The notes beneath the pieces are model-generated. The model was not told where the DNA came from, searched no databases, and saw only the letters and a list, made by a program, of their open reading frames with translations. DNA of 64,000 nt from Asterias amurensis (taxonomy: Eukaryota > Echinodermata > Asteroidea > Forcipulatida > Asteriidae). Every line of letters begins with the position of its first letter. Positions within the stretch are counted from its first letter, which is position 1. The stretch spans positions 26,715,501 to 26,779,500 of the forward strand of contig NC_092650.1 of the NCBI RefSeq assembly GCF_032118995.1, written 5' to 3'. Shown piece after piece: positions 12,382 through 24,700 of this stretch. The position numbers and the translations under genes are program-made.

Positions 12382-12541
12382 AGTATATACCAGTGTATAT
12401 TTGGTTTGCGGTAACGCCATGTGTGTATCTACTTGCCAGGTAGAGTTGTTCTTCTAGGGAACTGTCTTGCTTTATTCTACTGCCGTGGAGTAGATAATCG
12501 GAGGTTCGGGAGACTTCTCAGTTCTGAAAAGTATATACCAG
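12382..12541 (+). mobile_element. Hairpin-rich retroposed repeat, copy 2, with 12 bp target duplication
   Basis: The 136 bp unit (12394-12529) is bounded by AGTATATACCAG at 12382-12393 and 12530-12541. A direct duplication of this size fits target-primed insertion. The unit has serial small stem-loops, no poly-A tail beyond GAAA, and no recognisable tRNA A/B boxes. Two further copies lie in this window. Its origin is unknown: a structured small RNA or a short SINE are the leading options. Confidence 0.7.
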
Positions 12542-12915
12542 CACAACAAAATATTATTTCTTCAGGCGTTATAGTATATTCTTATAAGTTACCGTTGTTT
12601 GATTGTTTATTTTCGCAGAATTATTAATTGCTAACATTGGTATAAATATCAAGAAGACTTTTTGCTTAATAACCTAATTATGTTTAGTCACATAAGTGAA
12701 ATATTTGGGTTCACATCATCAACACGTTGTGTTTTATCTGTAGTTAGTATTCTTAATAACATTTTGTCATTTTGTCAAGAGATGCAGCTCATATAACATT
12801 TAACCGCGAAACAGAAAACAAACAATGCCCATCGTAAGTTTTCGTGCGATGTATAACTGAAAATTTGAATGATAGTTGTATTACTCTGGCTGCTATTTTA
12901 CCAAACTTTGTCGTC

Positions 12916-13155
12916 AGGGGGCCAATTTCATAGAGCTGCTTAAGTAAAATATTTGCTTTAGCATGAAAAAGAGATCGTTTGTTTTGCACACTGGCCAAAA
13001 TTTCATGCCATACATTGCTATTGACTTGTATTTAGCTGTTGTTTATACTTGGCATAACAATTGAGTGGAGTCTTGGCTCAAATCTGATTTTACTAAGCAA
13101 TGACTTTTTGCTTCAGCAAAATGTTGTGCTTAAGCAGCTCTAGGAAATTGGGCCC
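12916..13155. mobile_element. MITE with GGGCCCAATTTC ends
   Basis: Left CCAATTTCATAGAGCTGC and right GCAGCTCTAGGAAATTGG form inverted ends of about 30 bp. Related pieces occur at 38862-38904 with 39283-39355, and at about 45468-45683. Confidence 0.65.
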
Positions 13156-13915
13156 AGCATACATTTATGGAGTATATCCCGATATCTTTATGTAATTTGC
13201 GTACAGTAACTTTGCAGAGAATTATGTTTTTAAATCTTAGCATTACAGCTCGACCAATCACACCCGACGGATAGACACATAAATGTGATACTACTAGTAC
13301 TACTTTTATGATTGGTCTGTACTCTGTATAGCGCAACGTTCATCGCAACCAATCAAAACCAATGATAAAAATACTTGTGTCACTGCAGCCATCTATCGAC
13401 TGCCTCGATTAGTTACTAATGCACGTATTATATAAGGGTAAACAAAAAAGTGTTCAATTAAACTATAGTGAAACAAGGAAGGAAAGGTGGCGTAGTTCTA
13501 TATCTTAAAGCATATCTGAGCCGAAGGGCCAATTACTCATACAATAATAATCACTAATTATTAGGTAATTTCTCTTAGCTGCAATGATTAAAAGGTTTAT
13601 TGTACCGTGTGGTAAGTAAGAAAATTACACATTTTCGCTGGTCAGGATAGTTTCGGAGGTGATTAGCTATATGCCCTTAAGAACTTAGCCAATTGGATAA
13701 ATATATCAAGTAGCGGGTAGTTGAAAGGACTTAAATAACTCTAGAAAATTTCCATGCATGTAAAGAAGTCACTTATGGTTTCACAAATTACTTGGAAAAG
13801 CACATTGAGATTATTAACCATTTAATGATGGATGGTGTGGAATGGTAAATAATATTTGCCCTTTCGCTTGATTGTATATGGATATAGTCGGTGAGACGGT
13901 TGTCTCGCCCCTTAA

Positions 13916-14257
13916 AGACACTGGACTGTATCTTAACATATGCATAAAATAACAAACGTGTGAACATTTGAACTCAATCGGTCGTCGAAGTTGCGAGATA
14001 ATAATGAAAGAAGAAAAAACACCCTTGTCACACGTAGTTGTGTGCTTTCAGCAGATGCTTGATTGACACCTCAAATTCTAAATCTGAGGTGTCAAAATCA
14101 AATTCGTGGACAATTACTTTTTTTTCGAAAACTTCGTCACTTCCGAGGGAGCCGTTTCTCACAATGTTTATGATACTATCAACCTCTCCCCATTACTCGT
14201 TACCAGGTAAGGTTTTATGCTAATAATTATTTCGAGTAATTATCATGTCCACTGCCT
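13916..14257. mobile_element. MITE family A copy
   Basis: Begins AGACACTGGACTG after TTAA (13912-13915) and ends GTCCACTGCCT before TTAA (14258-14261). Interior as in other family A copies. Confidence 0.75.
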
Positions 14258-15392
14258 TTAAAGATTAGTAGATAATTAGTGAAATAAATGAATTACTGGC
14301 AACCTAAGAACTCACTGGCAATAGCTGTGCATGAAAAGAGTTACTTCTAACATACAATGGTTTGGAAATGCACTGACAGAATGTAATAATACCATAGATG
14401 GGGGTCAGGAAGTGTCCATTTCAATTTGCGTACCGGTTGCCACGCAATGAAAGGGAGGGTATACTTTTGGTATGAATTAGTAAGATACTCCAAAACATTC
14501 AAAAACATTCAAACTCTTCACAATTAACGATCAAGTACTGGGGAGCTGTATACATGTCAAACATTGATGGTGGAATACCCTTTGAAGAAATGTAGTTTCA
14601 GAGAAAAAGGTAATTTTCAACCAAACCTTTCGCAGGCTTCTGAAAGCATTCTATCAAGGGAGTTTTTATTTCATTTTTTTTGTCTTGCAACTTCGATGAC
14701 CAATATTGAACCCCAAATGTTCAATTTTCGTTCACACGCATGTTAGGATGCACGTGTACCAAAAATATACCTTGCCGCCTTTTATCGGTTAATCGATCTA
14801 TGATCACTCTGATTTATGTGCCTACTTAAAAAAAATGTTGTCTTGAATGAAATAAAAAAAAACTGTGTTGCCAAAAGAGATAATCACTGTGTACATGTAT
14901 AGTTATTTCAATAAAAGACTACATGCAATACGAGGAATACAATGTTAGCGCTGGAGAAGGTTTAAAATTTCTTAAGTCTTAAATCTTCGATGACTTAGAG
15001 AGTCAGCAGGGGCAGCAAAGGGGTGGTGGGGATGTTTGAGGTTGCCCTGGGAACAGGTTCAATCCTATACAGAGGAATTTAGCGCCGCTGTGAGTAATTG
15101 CCTTTTTATTTAAAAGCAGATGCGCGTTTACTTTTATACTATATAGGCATGGCAACTGTTTGGCAACGCTATATTGTTCTTATTGAATGTTTCAATTATT
15201 CATAATGTTTTGGGTTTTTTTTAATCAAATCTATCGGCATTTCGACATGTCCCCACTCTAAGGCGGGGGGGTGCAAATCTTCCATCGATGGAGCGAAGTT
15301 CGTGTGAGAAGCCTTTACGGTGCGGGGATGGGCCCGGCCTTCCCGGGAACATTTTGCTGATTTTGCTCTGTGGTGAAATCTTGGGCCAGTTT

Positions 15393-15427
15393 GGGTGGGG
15401 GACATTTATATATTTTGTCCCCCACCC
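15393..15427. repeat. Perfect 12 bp stem hairpin upstream of IPO4
   Basis: GGGTGGGGGACA and TGTCCCCCACCC flank an 11 bp AT loop, about 300 bases before the IPO4 start. No function can be assigned. Confidence 0.6.
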
Positions 15428-15721
15428 TTCAAAAAGTTGTGCTTTCGTTTTCGTGAAAGTAAAACCATAAAAACACACGCAAATATTAATGAAAAGGGAG
15501 AGGAGCCTGAAGTCACTTGCGCTCCCGGCCCCGAGCTTTGATGAACGACCGACTAACTTTGACGCTCGTTGACGGTTTCTTGAAATTTAGTACCAGCACC
15601 AAAAGAAGTGTTGAGCTTAAATTTAGTGCATACAGTAAGTACCAGTAAGGCAGTAATGGATCCATGTGTTGCCGAATGTGCATGATTTTTTTGGTAGACG
15701 TGTGAAATGTCATAAACCACA

Positions 15722-18700
15722 ATGACAATGGCGGGTTCTCTAGAAGAAATATTGCAAAAACTGTTAATACCAAACAGTGCCGTGATTCAAGAGGTGAGAA
15801 CAGTGTGTTGGTTGTTGATGTTTCGGAACTTTTATCTTATTATAATTTAAATTTCCTCCATGGGACGACGAAGGACAAGCCGCTGGCTTCATCAAATATT
15901 AAAACGCATGCTCATCAATCAATTTCAATTTAATTTGACAATATTTGAGAGAGGGGGGTGGGGGTGGTCACTGAGTGATATTGATAAATAGTTTGTTCAA
16001 TAATATAATTGTTTATTAGCTAGTTAAGTTGTATTGTAAGGTCTAATATAAGTACATGTAGTGTACACTCAGGTAAGGCAGTTTTTCCTGGCTTATTAAA
16101 TATCACTGATTAGTCTTAGTTTAGTGGGTAGTTTCGCCAGGCACAGTTATCATGATCGACATAATGAATCATTAAGTAAATAGATTCATTAAGTAAATAG
16201 ATTCATTATTTTCATACTTACAATTACATTACAACTTACAACCCCCCCCCCCCCCCCCCCCCCCTCCCTAACCACACACAGTGTTGTGGGACTTGTGGGT
16301 GCGTTCAATCATCTCCATGGTTCGATTAGGTTGCCGGGGTTGACCTGGCTTGCTCACCCGGGTGGCGCATTTTTTTTTCCAGGATGAACGTGGCCAGATA
16401 TTTACCCCACGTTCTTCCTGCGGAGAAAAAAATGCAACGATCACCCACCCTTTTTGTGGTGATGTGAGTGCATCTCGGGCCAGCCCCAAGGCCAAATGAC
16501 CGTGGCCCGAGGTGCACTGATGTCACCACAAGAAGGGTGAGTGATTGTTGTGGTTATTTTTTTTTCCAGGAAGAAAGTGGGATAGTTATCTGCCCATGTT
16601 CACCCTGGAAAAAAAATGCGCCACCCGAATAGGCACCCTGGGGAAGCTAATCGAAACCATCCAATAGTACTAGGGAGAGGATTAATAAGACCCTAAAGCC
16701 TATGGTCTTATGGGCTAAAATCCCCCAAAATAGCATCCAAGTGAAACACACTATTTCCAGTGTACTTAGAATTTATGCAAAATTTTCCAATGTTTTACTC
16801 ACTAATTAGTATAGTAAACTCTGTCTATACATCATAAAATGGTCTATACATGGAGGAAGGAAAAACCAAGTGGCTACATGTATCTTTATGATGAACCACA
16901 CACCACACATCTCGATCACTCAGCTCAGCAGCCAGCAAGTTCTTCCGTAACCCAGGTTGGACTCCTCCGTTCCAGGGCTAGTTCTTACATTAATATTCTC
17001 CACCCCTGTATCTTCACGCATCAGTGAACATGTCTTGATTTGCCTCCCTCTACAATGTTTTCATGGTTTGGCTTCGCACAGGATGACCCGACTTGTTAGT
17101 CACGCTAGTGGGTATGGCCTTACTTATGGCCTTACTTAAAAGTTACAAGTTTGATTGCAGGCTACAACTGTTATCTTTTTCTCGATGTGTATTATTTTTC
17201 AGGGTACGAAACAGTTGAAGAGAGCTTTGAAAGATCCCAATATCGTCCCTGGACTTTTCAATGTGCTTACTACGTCAACAAATCCACAGGTAAGTTTGTA
17301 GCTGTGTGAGAATGCATCCATCATTTCTTTAGTCTTCCCTGATGATTCACATGTTTGCAATCAAAGAAATCACAAATTCATCATAATGATTGATTACTCT
17401 GCAGGAGGTCAAAGGTTGCTGCTCAAAAGCAGAGGGTCATGTACACTAGATTTTACTTGCATGTCCACCATTTTGGTCAAAATGTACACAAAGGAATTGA
17501 CCCCCAAATGGTGGAAACGGTAGACATGCATTTTGCAGAGTTGTGTTCCACATTTGTAATGAGTCAGTCAGTTGGTAACTTTGGATTAATAAAAAAATGT
17601 GACTCTCAAGTTATTATTATTTTTATAAATGGTATATTTTAATCTGAATAAAAAACGACCAAAAGGTTGACATTCAAATTAATAAAGTTTGTACAGAATT
17701 AAGTGAAATGGAATTAACAATCAACAGGCAAAATCTATACATAAATACACACCAATTTAAAGAGAAAAGAAAACAGCAGAAACACGGCATAAAAAACCTC
17801 AAAGAATATAATAAAAAATAATAAATAAAAAAATATAAAAAGAACTGGCAAAGACATACATAAGTTGGGGTTTTCCATCCAATCTTCAATGGACCCTTCC
17901 CATGAATTATGCTAATTACATTCACGCATGCGTACAGACCCTGTTGGTTGGCAAACGCCATAGAGATGTGCACTGAGCAGACGCGCAATCGCGTCTGCGT
18001 CAGACGCGCAATCGCGTCTGCGTCACGCAGCCATTGGTCGTGTACAAAACAGCGCGATGTTCCCTCATTTTGCCAACCAAAACGTTAGTGCGCACGCACT
18101 ATGTATGTGCAATTTGCATATTTCATGGGAAGGGTCTATTCCTAGAACGGGTGGCTCGTGTGTTAAGCTACTGCCTTTCACCATTCGGTGGCCCATGTTC
18201 GATTCCTGGATAGGGCCATATGTGAGTAAAGCTGTGCATTAGTTCTCTCCTGTTTTTGGTCTTGTTTACAGTTTGAGCTTCACTAACCCTGCAGTCTAAG
18301 TAGATTTCTCTCAAGTTCAAGCCCTGACTAGTACAAGAAGTACAAGTTATCAGTCATTGTATTTACAGCTTTGAAAAATGCAAACAAATAGTTTACTTTG
18401 GGGCTTCAGTGGTTTGGTACTTTTGCTTGTCTGAAACACAATTATTTTCTTTGAACTCCACAGATACGGCAGTTGGCTGCAGTACTCCTTCGAAGAAAAG
18501 TTATTAAACAATGGACGAAGCTTTCACCAGAAGTCAGTCATAAGTAAGTGTCTTAGGGTTAAAAATGCATAAACAATGTTGTTTGATTCATCTAAGAGAT
18601 CATTGATTCTGAAGCCTGTACTAGTGCGAATCCACCAGAGAAATATTTCCATCTGAAAAAAGCATTTGAAGACGATCATCATTGCTTAATTTCAGTTGCC

Positions 18701-21700
18701 GAAATTGGAAAACTTTGTATTTTCTGTACCATTTTGTTCATAATATGTTGTGCGGCGTGGGATGAGCCATTAAGAGCACCGGACTTGTGAAGTAATAAGG
18801 GAATCAATGTGTGGTTAGGAGGTTTTCAACTAGTGGTTTAATCCAAACGAGGCCTGGTTCTTGATAATTTTACCGAGATGAAGTCGAGGTATAATATAAA
18901 GAACCAGGCCTCGTCGGTTTTAAACCACTAGTTGAAAACCGATTCAACACACTTTGATTCCCATTCATGAATACCTTTTCGGTCAAAAACATCATCACTT
19001 TTTGGTCAAAAAGTAAAATAAATGAAAAAATTGTAATTGTTAAATGATTTCTTTCACTACAACACCCCTCCAGCTATGAAATGGTAAAGCCCTCCGCCGC
19101 CCTCGGGTAACTCCTTATAAGGGAATGTTGTGCGCGTCGCGGGTATCGCGTGATGTAGCACAACTGTTTCAGCCGTTGCTCTCGACCAATAGGAATGAAG
19201 AAACTGTCTTATAAGAACAGGTGCAAGGTCGCGTGTCATGCCCAAAGGTTTATACACACCCACTGGTGTTGTTTGATCAGCACAGTGTGGGTTCAAGTCC
19301 CAGTCTCGGCACTTGTGTAATTGAACAAGACAGTTCAACATTATTGCTTTGTCCTTCAGATGGGACATTAAGCTGTAGATTCTGTGTGCCAGGATTATTG
19401 GGGCACGGAAAAGAACCCAGAACACTTATTGTAGAAGTTGTTAACCTACAATTGTAGGTACACGTAATTCCAGTCCATGTAGCAAGCACCCTTGTTTACA
19501 GGTTTCCTTGGGCTTTCAAGCTGCAGTGATTGCGTTCACTTATGAGGCATCCTTGGTTTCTTAAACCAGAAATGTATGATAATAATAGTAATACAATCAT
19601 CACGTGTTGCCAAGACATATATCTACATTGTGGTTTCAAAAGGGGCCTATCGTGTCCACTACAGAACTGTAAGTCTTGGAAGATTTAATGTTAACGACCA
19701 GTTTTAAACTGAAGGGAATATTTGTTATCTTCTCTTACAGCTTGAAGCAGATTCTATTGCAAGTTCTCCTTCAGGAGCCAGAGTGAGTAAATTTCATGGC
19801 AACCCTGCCAAAGTAATCTAACAATTATGCCACGGAGGCCATGGCTTCCGCTACCCTAGTATTGGCCTCAATGCCCCTTCCAAAAGTGTCATAGGCTGTA
19901 AAGACTTTCTTAAGGAAGTGCCCTTTGCAAAATGAAAATGGCCTTGCCCTCTCAAAGATAAAATTCCAGGCCTGTGGTGTGTGCATAAACAAATCTTGTA
20001 TACTCAAATGCTTCGCAGAGTCCAGTGTAAATAACTCTCAAAGTTCATCACTGCAATAACCTATCCTCCTGAAATGTTGTACATGTATATACTCAGCGCC
20101 TTGAGTACCTACGTGTTGCTATATAAGACTTTGATATTATTATTATTACTGGCAACACTGGATTATTTTAACAGGACTTGGGGAATTTGTCTTAAAGATA
20201 TTGATCTTTGTCCTTGCATCCACCTACCACCAACAGCTGCCTCAAAGCCATGAACATACCAATGTCTTGTTTTGCTGACACAAATCTTTTTTGAATGCCC
20301 CTCTCCCATCAATCTTTCTCTCGGCCCGGTCCTTCCGCATGAAACTCACTAGTACTCCTCAAACTGAGAAAGGGGACTTTCTACCTCACTTTCAAGAACA
20401 AACTCAGAACTAATCTCTTCTTGCATTTGGTTTCAGATGATCAGGTTAGTTTTGGGGTTTTTTTCGCACCAGGAATGTCACTATGTGACAGACATGAAGC
20501 ATTGTTATGCAAAAGTTGTGGGTTTGCATCCAAACCAAGTGATTTGCCTGTGGATGTTTTTTTTAACTGAGTGTACATTGCTTGACAAATCAGTGTATAG
20601 GTAAAAACACTTTTTTTTTTTCCCCAGATGCATGTTTAACGTTTAACTTGATTCTAGATTGATTTTATTTTGTGTTGTTTTGATAAACACAGTAAGAGTG
20701 TGTGCAATGCCGTGGCACAGCTAATCGGAGCAATAGCGAAACATGAACTGGCATCAAGAAGTGGCTGGCCAGACCTGCTGCAGTTCCTTCAGCAGCAAGC
20801 AAGAAGTCCAAATGCTCAACACAAAGAGGTAAGTGTGGTCTCAAGACTTAATATTAATAGCCAGTTTTTATATAGTGCTTTCATACCTGAAGGGCGTCTC
20901 AAAGCGCTTCAAACATTATAACCCCTGGTCACTGGGCATGCATTCCTAAATTATCTCAGCTCCCTGGGGAGTATAAAGCCTGTGAAACAAATATGCGCTA
21001 CTCGGCTAAATCAATCAGCTCTCAATTGCTGGTTACTATAGTAACTTTATATGCTTATAATTATTTTGAGTAATTACCGATAGTGTCCAGTGCCTTTAAG
21101 ATTCAAATTTGTTGTAAATACAAATACTGTCTTTGATTATATAACAGATTGCAGCATTAGTCTTGAGTTGTGTGAGCAGCTCAGCTGGGGAGCATCTTAG
21201 ATCCAATCTTCGCGTCACCTGTAATCTCTTCAACACTATGCTGCAACATAGAGAGAGTCAACTGGTCCCACACTACACCATCAAGGCCATGACGTCAATA
21301 GTCCAGTACCTAGGCTCAGATGATATCGTAAGTTCTGGGTGCCGATTTCACAAAGAGCTAAGATTGATCTTATTTATTTTGGTTTTTACTCATACACCGA
21401 TGTGTGTTAGCACTGTAAACTCAGTACCTTCCCAAGTCCTGTGAAAAAAAACATCACAGGCATATTACTCGGGTGTGATGCGAACACACAACCCTTGCAA
21501 TTCTAGAGCAGTGTCTTACCAACTAGACTACAGAGATTGCCCGTTAGCTAGAGGCAGTTCGAATCTTAAGATTGATCTTAACCATGTTAACTGCAAAACA
21601 ATGGGAGGCCTTTGAGATGCTAGAAGCAGCAGACATAACAGCCCTTTTTAGCAGCTCTGAGCGTGCGTGCACATGCTCAGTACTGTGCAACAGGTCTGAG

Positions 21701-24700
21701 CATTCGTAGAACGTTGACAAATTACCATCCAAAAGTCTCCCATTGCAGTTGCTTAGTTCTGAATCATGTTCTGAAAAACATTCTTATTTCGCATACATAG
21801 CAGGTAGATCAAGGTGCTTTACAACATTATTAACCCTGTTCGAATGAAACTGTGTCACGACAATTTAATAATGGTTTATAGACCCCTTGCAATACGTGCA
21901 GCGTACTCACATGTGCCAATCCTGGGTGTCATTTTGGGTGTCAAAATCGTATACAAACATGCACAAAGGAGAGTTGACACCCAAAATTAGGCGCATTGTT
22001 CGGAGGCACGTTCTGTAATGTGTAAGAAGTCAATAGCTCCCCCTTGCATAACGCGAAACGCTACAGGTGGTTGAGGTCATGCGCAAGTTTTTACGCCCAA
22101 ATAACAGCTATTGTCCAATGATCTGCCTCCTTTTTGAGAGTGTGACATCATATGCAATTGGTCTATTATTTGTCTTCTAGGCTCAGTTCCGCCCATTGAT
22201 ACCCCAAGTTCTGGTGGTAATTCGGCTGTTACTAGCGAGTGATGAGGACCAGGGTTGCCAGGCAATGGAACTATTTGATGAGTTGGTTGAGTGTGAGGTG
22301 TCTATAATTGTTCCACATCTCAAAGCTGTTGTTGAGTTCTGCTGTGAGGTAGGTACATTGCAAGATTTTCTGTCGTAACTTTGGTTTTTGTAACAGCAGT
22401 TTCATTCCAATCCTCCATTTTCTGTCAAACTTTCATAAAAATGTAGGGTTTCTTTTTGAGAACTTGGATCAACGGGTTTGAATTGTTGAGACATTTCAAT
22501 TTGTGCATATTATTAAAGAAAGCTCCGTTGGTTTTGAAATCTAAAAAGAAAAAGGGAATGTTTTCATTACTCAGATGAAAATGTTTGCAATTTTACGTGA
22601 TGGCAATTTTATGGGATGTACAATAGATCCAAAAAAATAATTTTTTTCTTATGAAAATTAATCACAAATTTCGATCTATTATACATCCCATAAAATTGCA
22701 AAATTATTTCATTGATGACTGTTCATTTAATTGTTGATGATGGTATCATTGTTTCTAAAACATTATTTCATTGTTATTCAGTTGATTCTATTGTTGATAA
22801 TGATTGATTTCATTGTTTGATTTCAGGTAGCAAGCAATAGCACTCTAGGTAACAATGCCAGAGTGAAAGCTTTATCCTTCATCAGCTGGCTGACAAGTCT
22901 GAAGAAAAAGGTAAGGACAGAAACAGGTGCACTGGACAGAGTAAAGTCTGTCTCGAGCCAATATGGCTCATCAGTGGGTGGCATGGTTAGCTTGTGCATA
23001 AAGCGCTTGCCCCTCACTAAGGTGACCCCGGTTCGATTCCCGGCCAGGGTCATATATGAGTTGAGTTGTGCGTTGGTTCTCTGCTGTGCTATGAGGGTTT
23101 TCCAGACCATCCTGTTTTCCTCCCTCGGGAAAAAAAAAACAAACACTTTCGATCTTTGGCTGTGCTCCATGGTCATAATGGGTTGATGTGGCTGGCAGCC
23201 AAAGGCCCCCTTGCATGCCAGCTTCTCGAACACATTGTAGCTGCGTCCTTCCAATTTAGCTCTTAGCTGCGAATTAGGATGATTAGCCCCCCAAATTATT
23301 TTTGTTATCACGCCAAACTTTATATCCGGTTTCCTTGGCATTAAATGACTGAGAATATTTCTGTTCCTCTGGACAGGATGTTAGTCCATTGCAGGTTACT
23401 CCCCAACCCTCGTTGACACTCTCGTTGACACCCTCGTTGACACCCTTTTGTTCAACCTTTGATCACAATATTCAACCATTTGTTTTGACTATTTTCAGTA
23501 AGGCTTCTCAGATTTTATGTTTTTACATAACTACATTACTTTGAAGTGAAATGTTTCTTAAAATGTTTTATTATATTCAACTGCTGTGAGCTTCTAGAAC
23601 CGATAGTTTTATTGTCATTATGTTTAGGAGTGATAACCAAAAGTGTATCTTCCCTTTTAAAGCCATTGGAACCTTTCGGTACAGAAAAAAAAAAAAAGTT
23701 CACAGATTTACAAATAATTTACAGGGTTTACAGAAGGTAATGGTGAAAGACTTATCTTGAAATATTAGTCCATGAAATGCTTTACTTTTTGAGAAAACGG
23801 TAAAACAAAATAAATTCTCGTTAACGAGAATTACGGATTTGTTATAAACACATGTCATGACACGGCGAAACGCGCGAAAACAGGAGTGGGTTTTCCCGTT
23901 ATTTTCTCCCGACTCCGATGTCCGATTGAGCCTAAATTTCCACAGGATTATTATTTTATATATAATTTGTGATACACGAAGTGTGGGACTTGGACAATAC
24001 TGTTTACTGAAAGTGTATAATGGCTTTAAAGGAATGTTACAGAACTGGTGAGAAACAAAAATCGTGAAGATCACAGATTTACATAAAACTTACATGGTCT
24101 AATGATGATGATAGTAGAAAACATCCCTTGAAATATATCTGTCTGAAATGTCATATTTGATGAGCAATAAATAATCTAACGTCACGTTTGGAGTTTATCG
24201 CTCAGTGAGCGTTTTATTTATTTTTAATTTGGCAACGATGCAATGCAAAATTTGTAATCGGTTTTTCACTATTCTCTCGTGACCCAGATGGCCGATCGAT
24301 CTCAAACTTCTACAGGTTTGTCAGTTTATATATATGGTGGATTACATAAAGTGCTTACACTGCCAGCAACGGTTTGTTAGCAAAAACCAATTCTGTAATG
24401 TTCCTTTAACAAATTTGTGCTTGTGTCGTTTCCAGGCAATGCTGAAATATAAGTTAGTTGGTCCAGTCTTGAAGGTGCTGTTCCCCATCATGTGTAGTCC
24501 ACCTGAGGAAGATGATGAAGACGAGGATGAGGATGAATGTGGGGAGGAGGCAGAGGCTAATACTCCATCTTCAGTTGCTGCACAGGTACGCAAAGAAGCC
24601 AAGGATCATTCAAAAGATCATTCAAGGCCTAAAAGATTTAGATGCAGGGATGTGATTTCTCTAGTTTTACCGTTTTACTGTTTTAGCCCCCCGCCCCCCC

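Larger units (their letters stand above)
10211..15721. other. Intergenic region between ZNFX1-like and IPO4
   Basis: No protein-coding exon is recognised. Contents: a SINE tail fragment (10440-10530), a 26 bp direct duplication (about 10670-10722), a LINE tail fragment (12066-12135), MITE-A copies (11638-12007 and 13916-14257), the hairpin-rich retroposed repeat with a 12 bp duplication (12382-12541), a GGGCCCAATTTCATAGAG-type MITE (12916-13155), and a hairpin at 15393-15427. The last few hundred bases should hold the IPO4 promoter, but I see no convincing core element. Confidence 0.55.

Noticed and set aside
12394-12529. Hammerhead ribozyme
   Set aside because: No CTGATGA and GAAA core pair with proper stems was found in any of the three copies.
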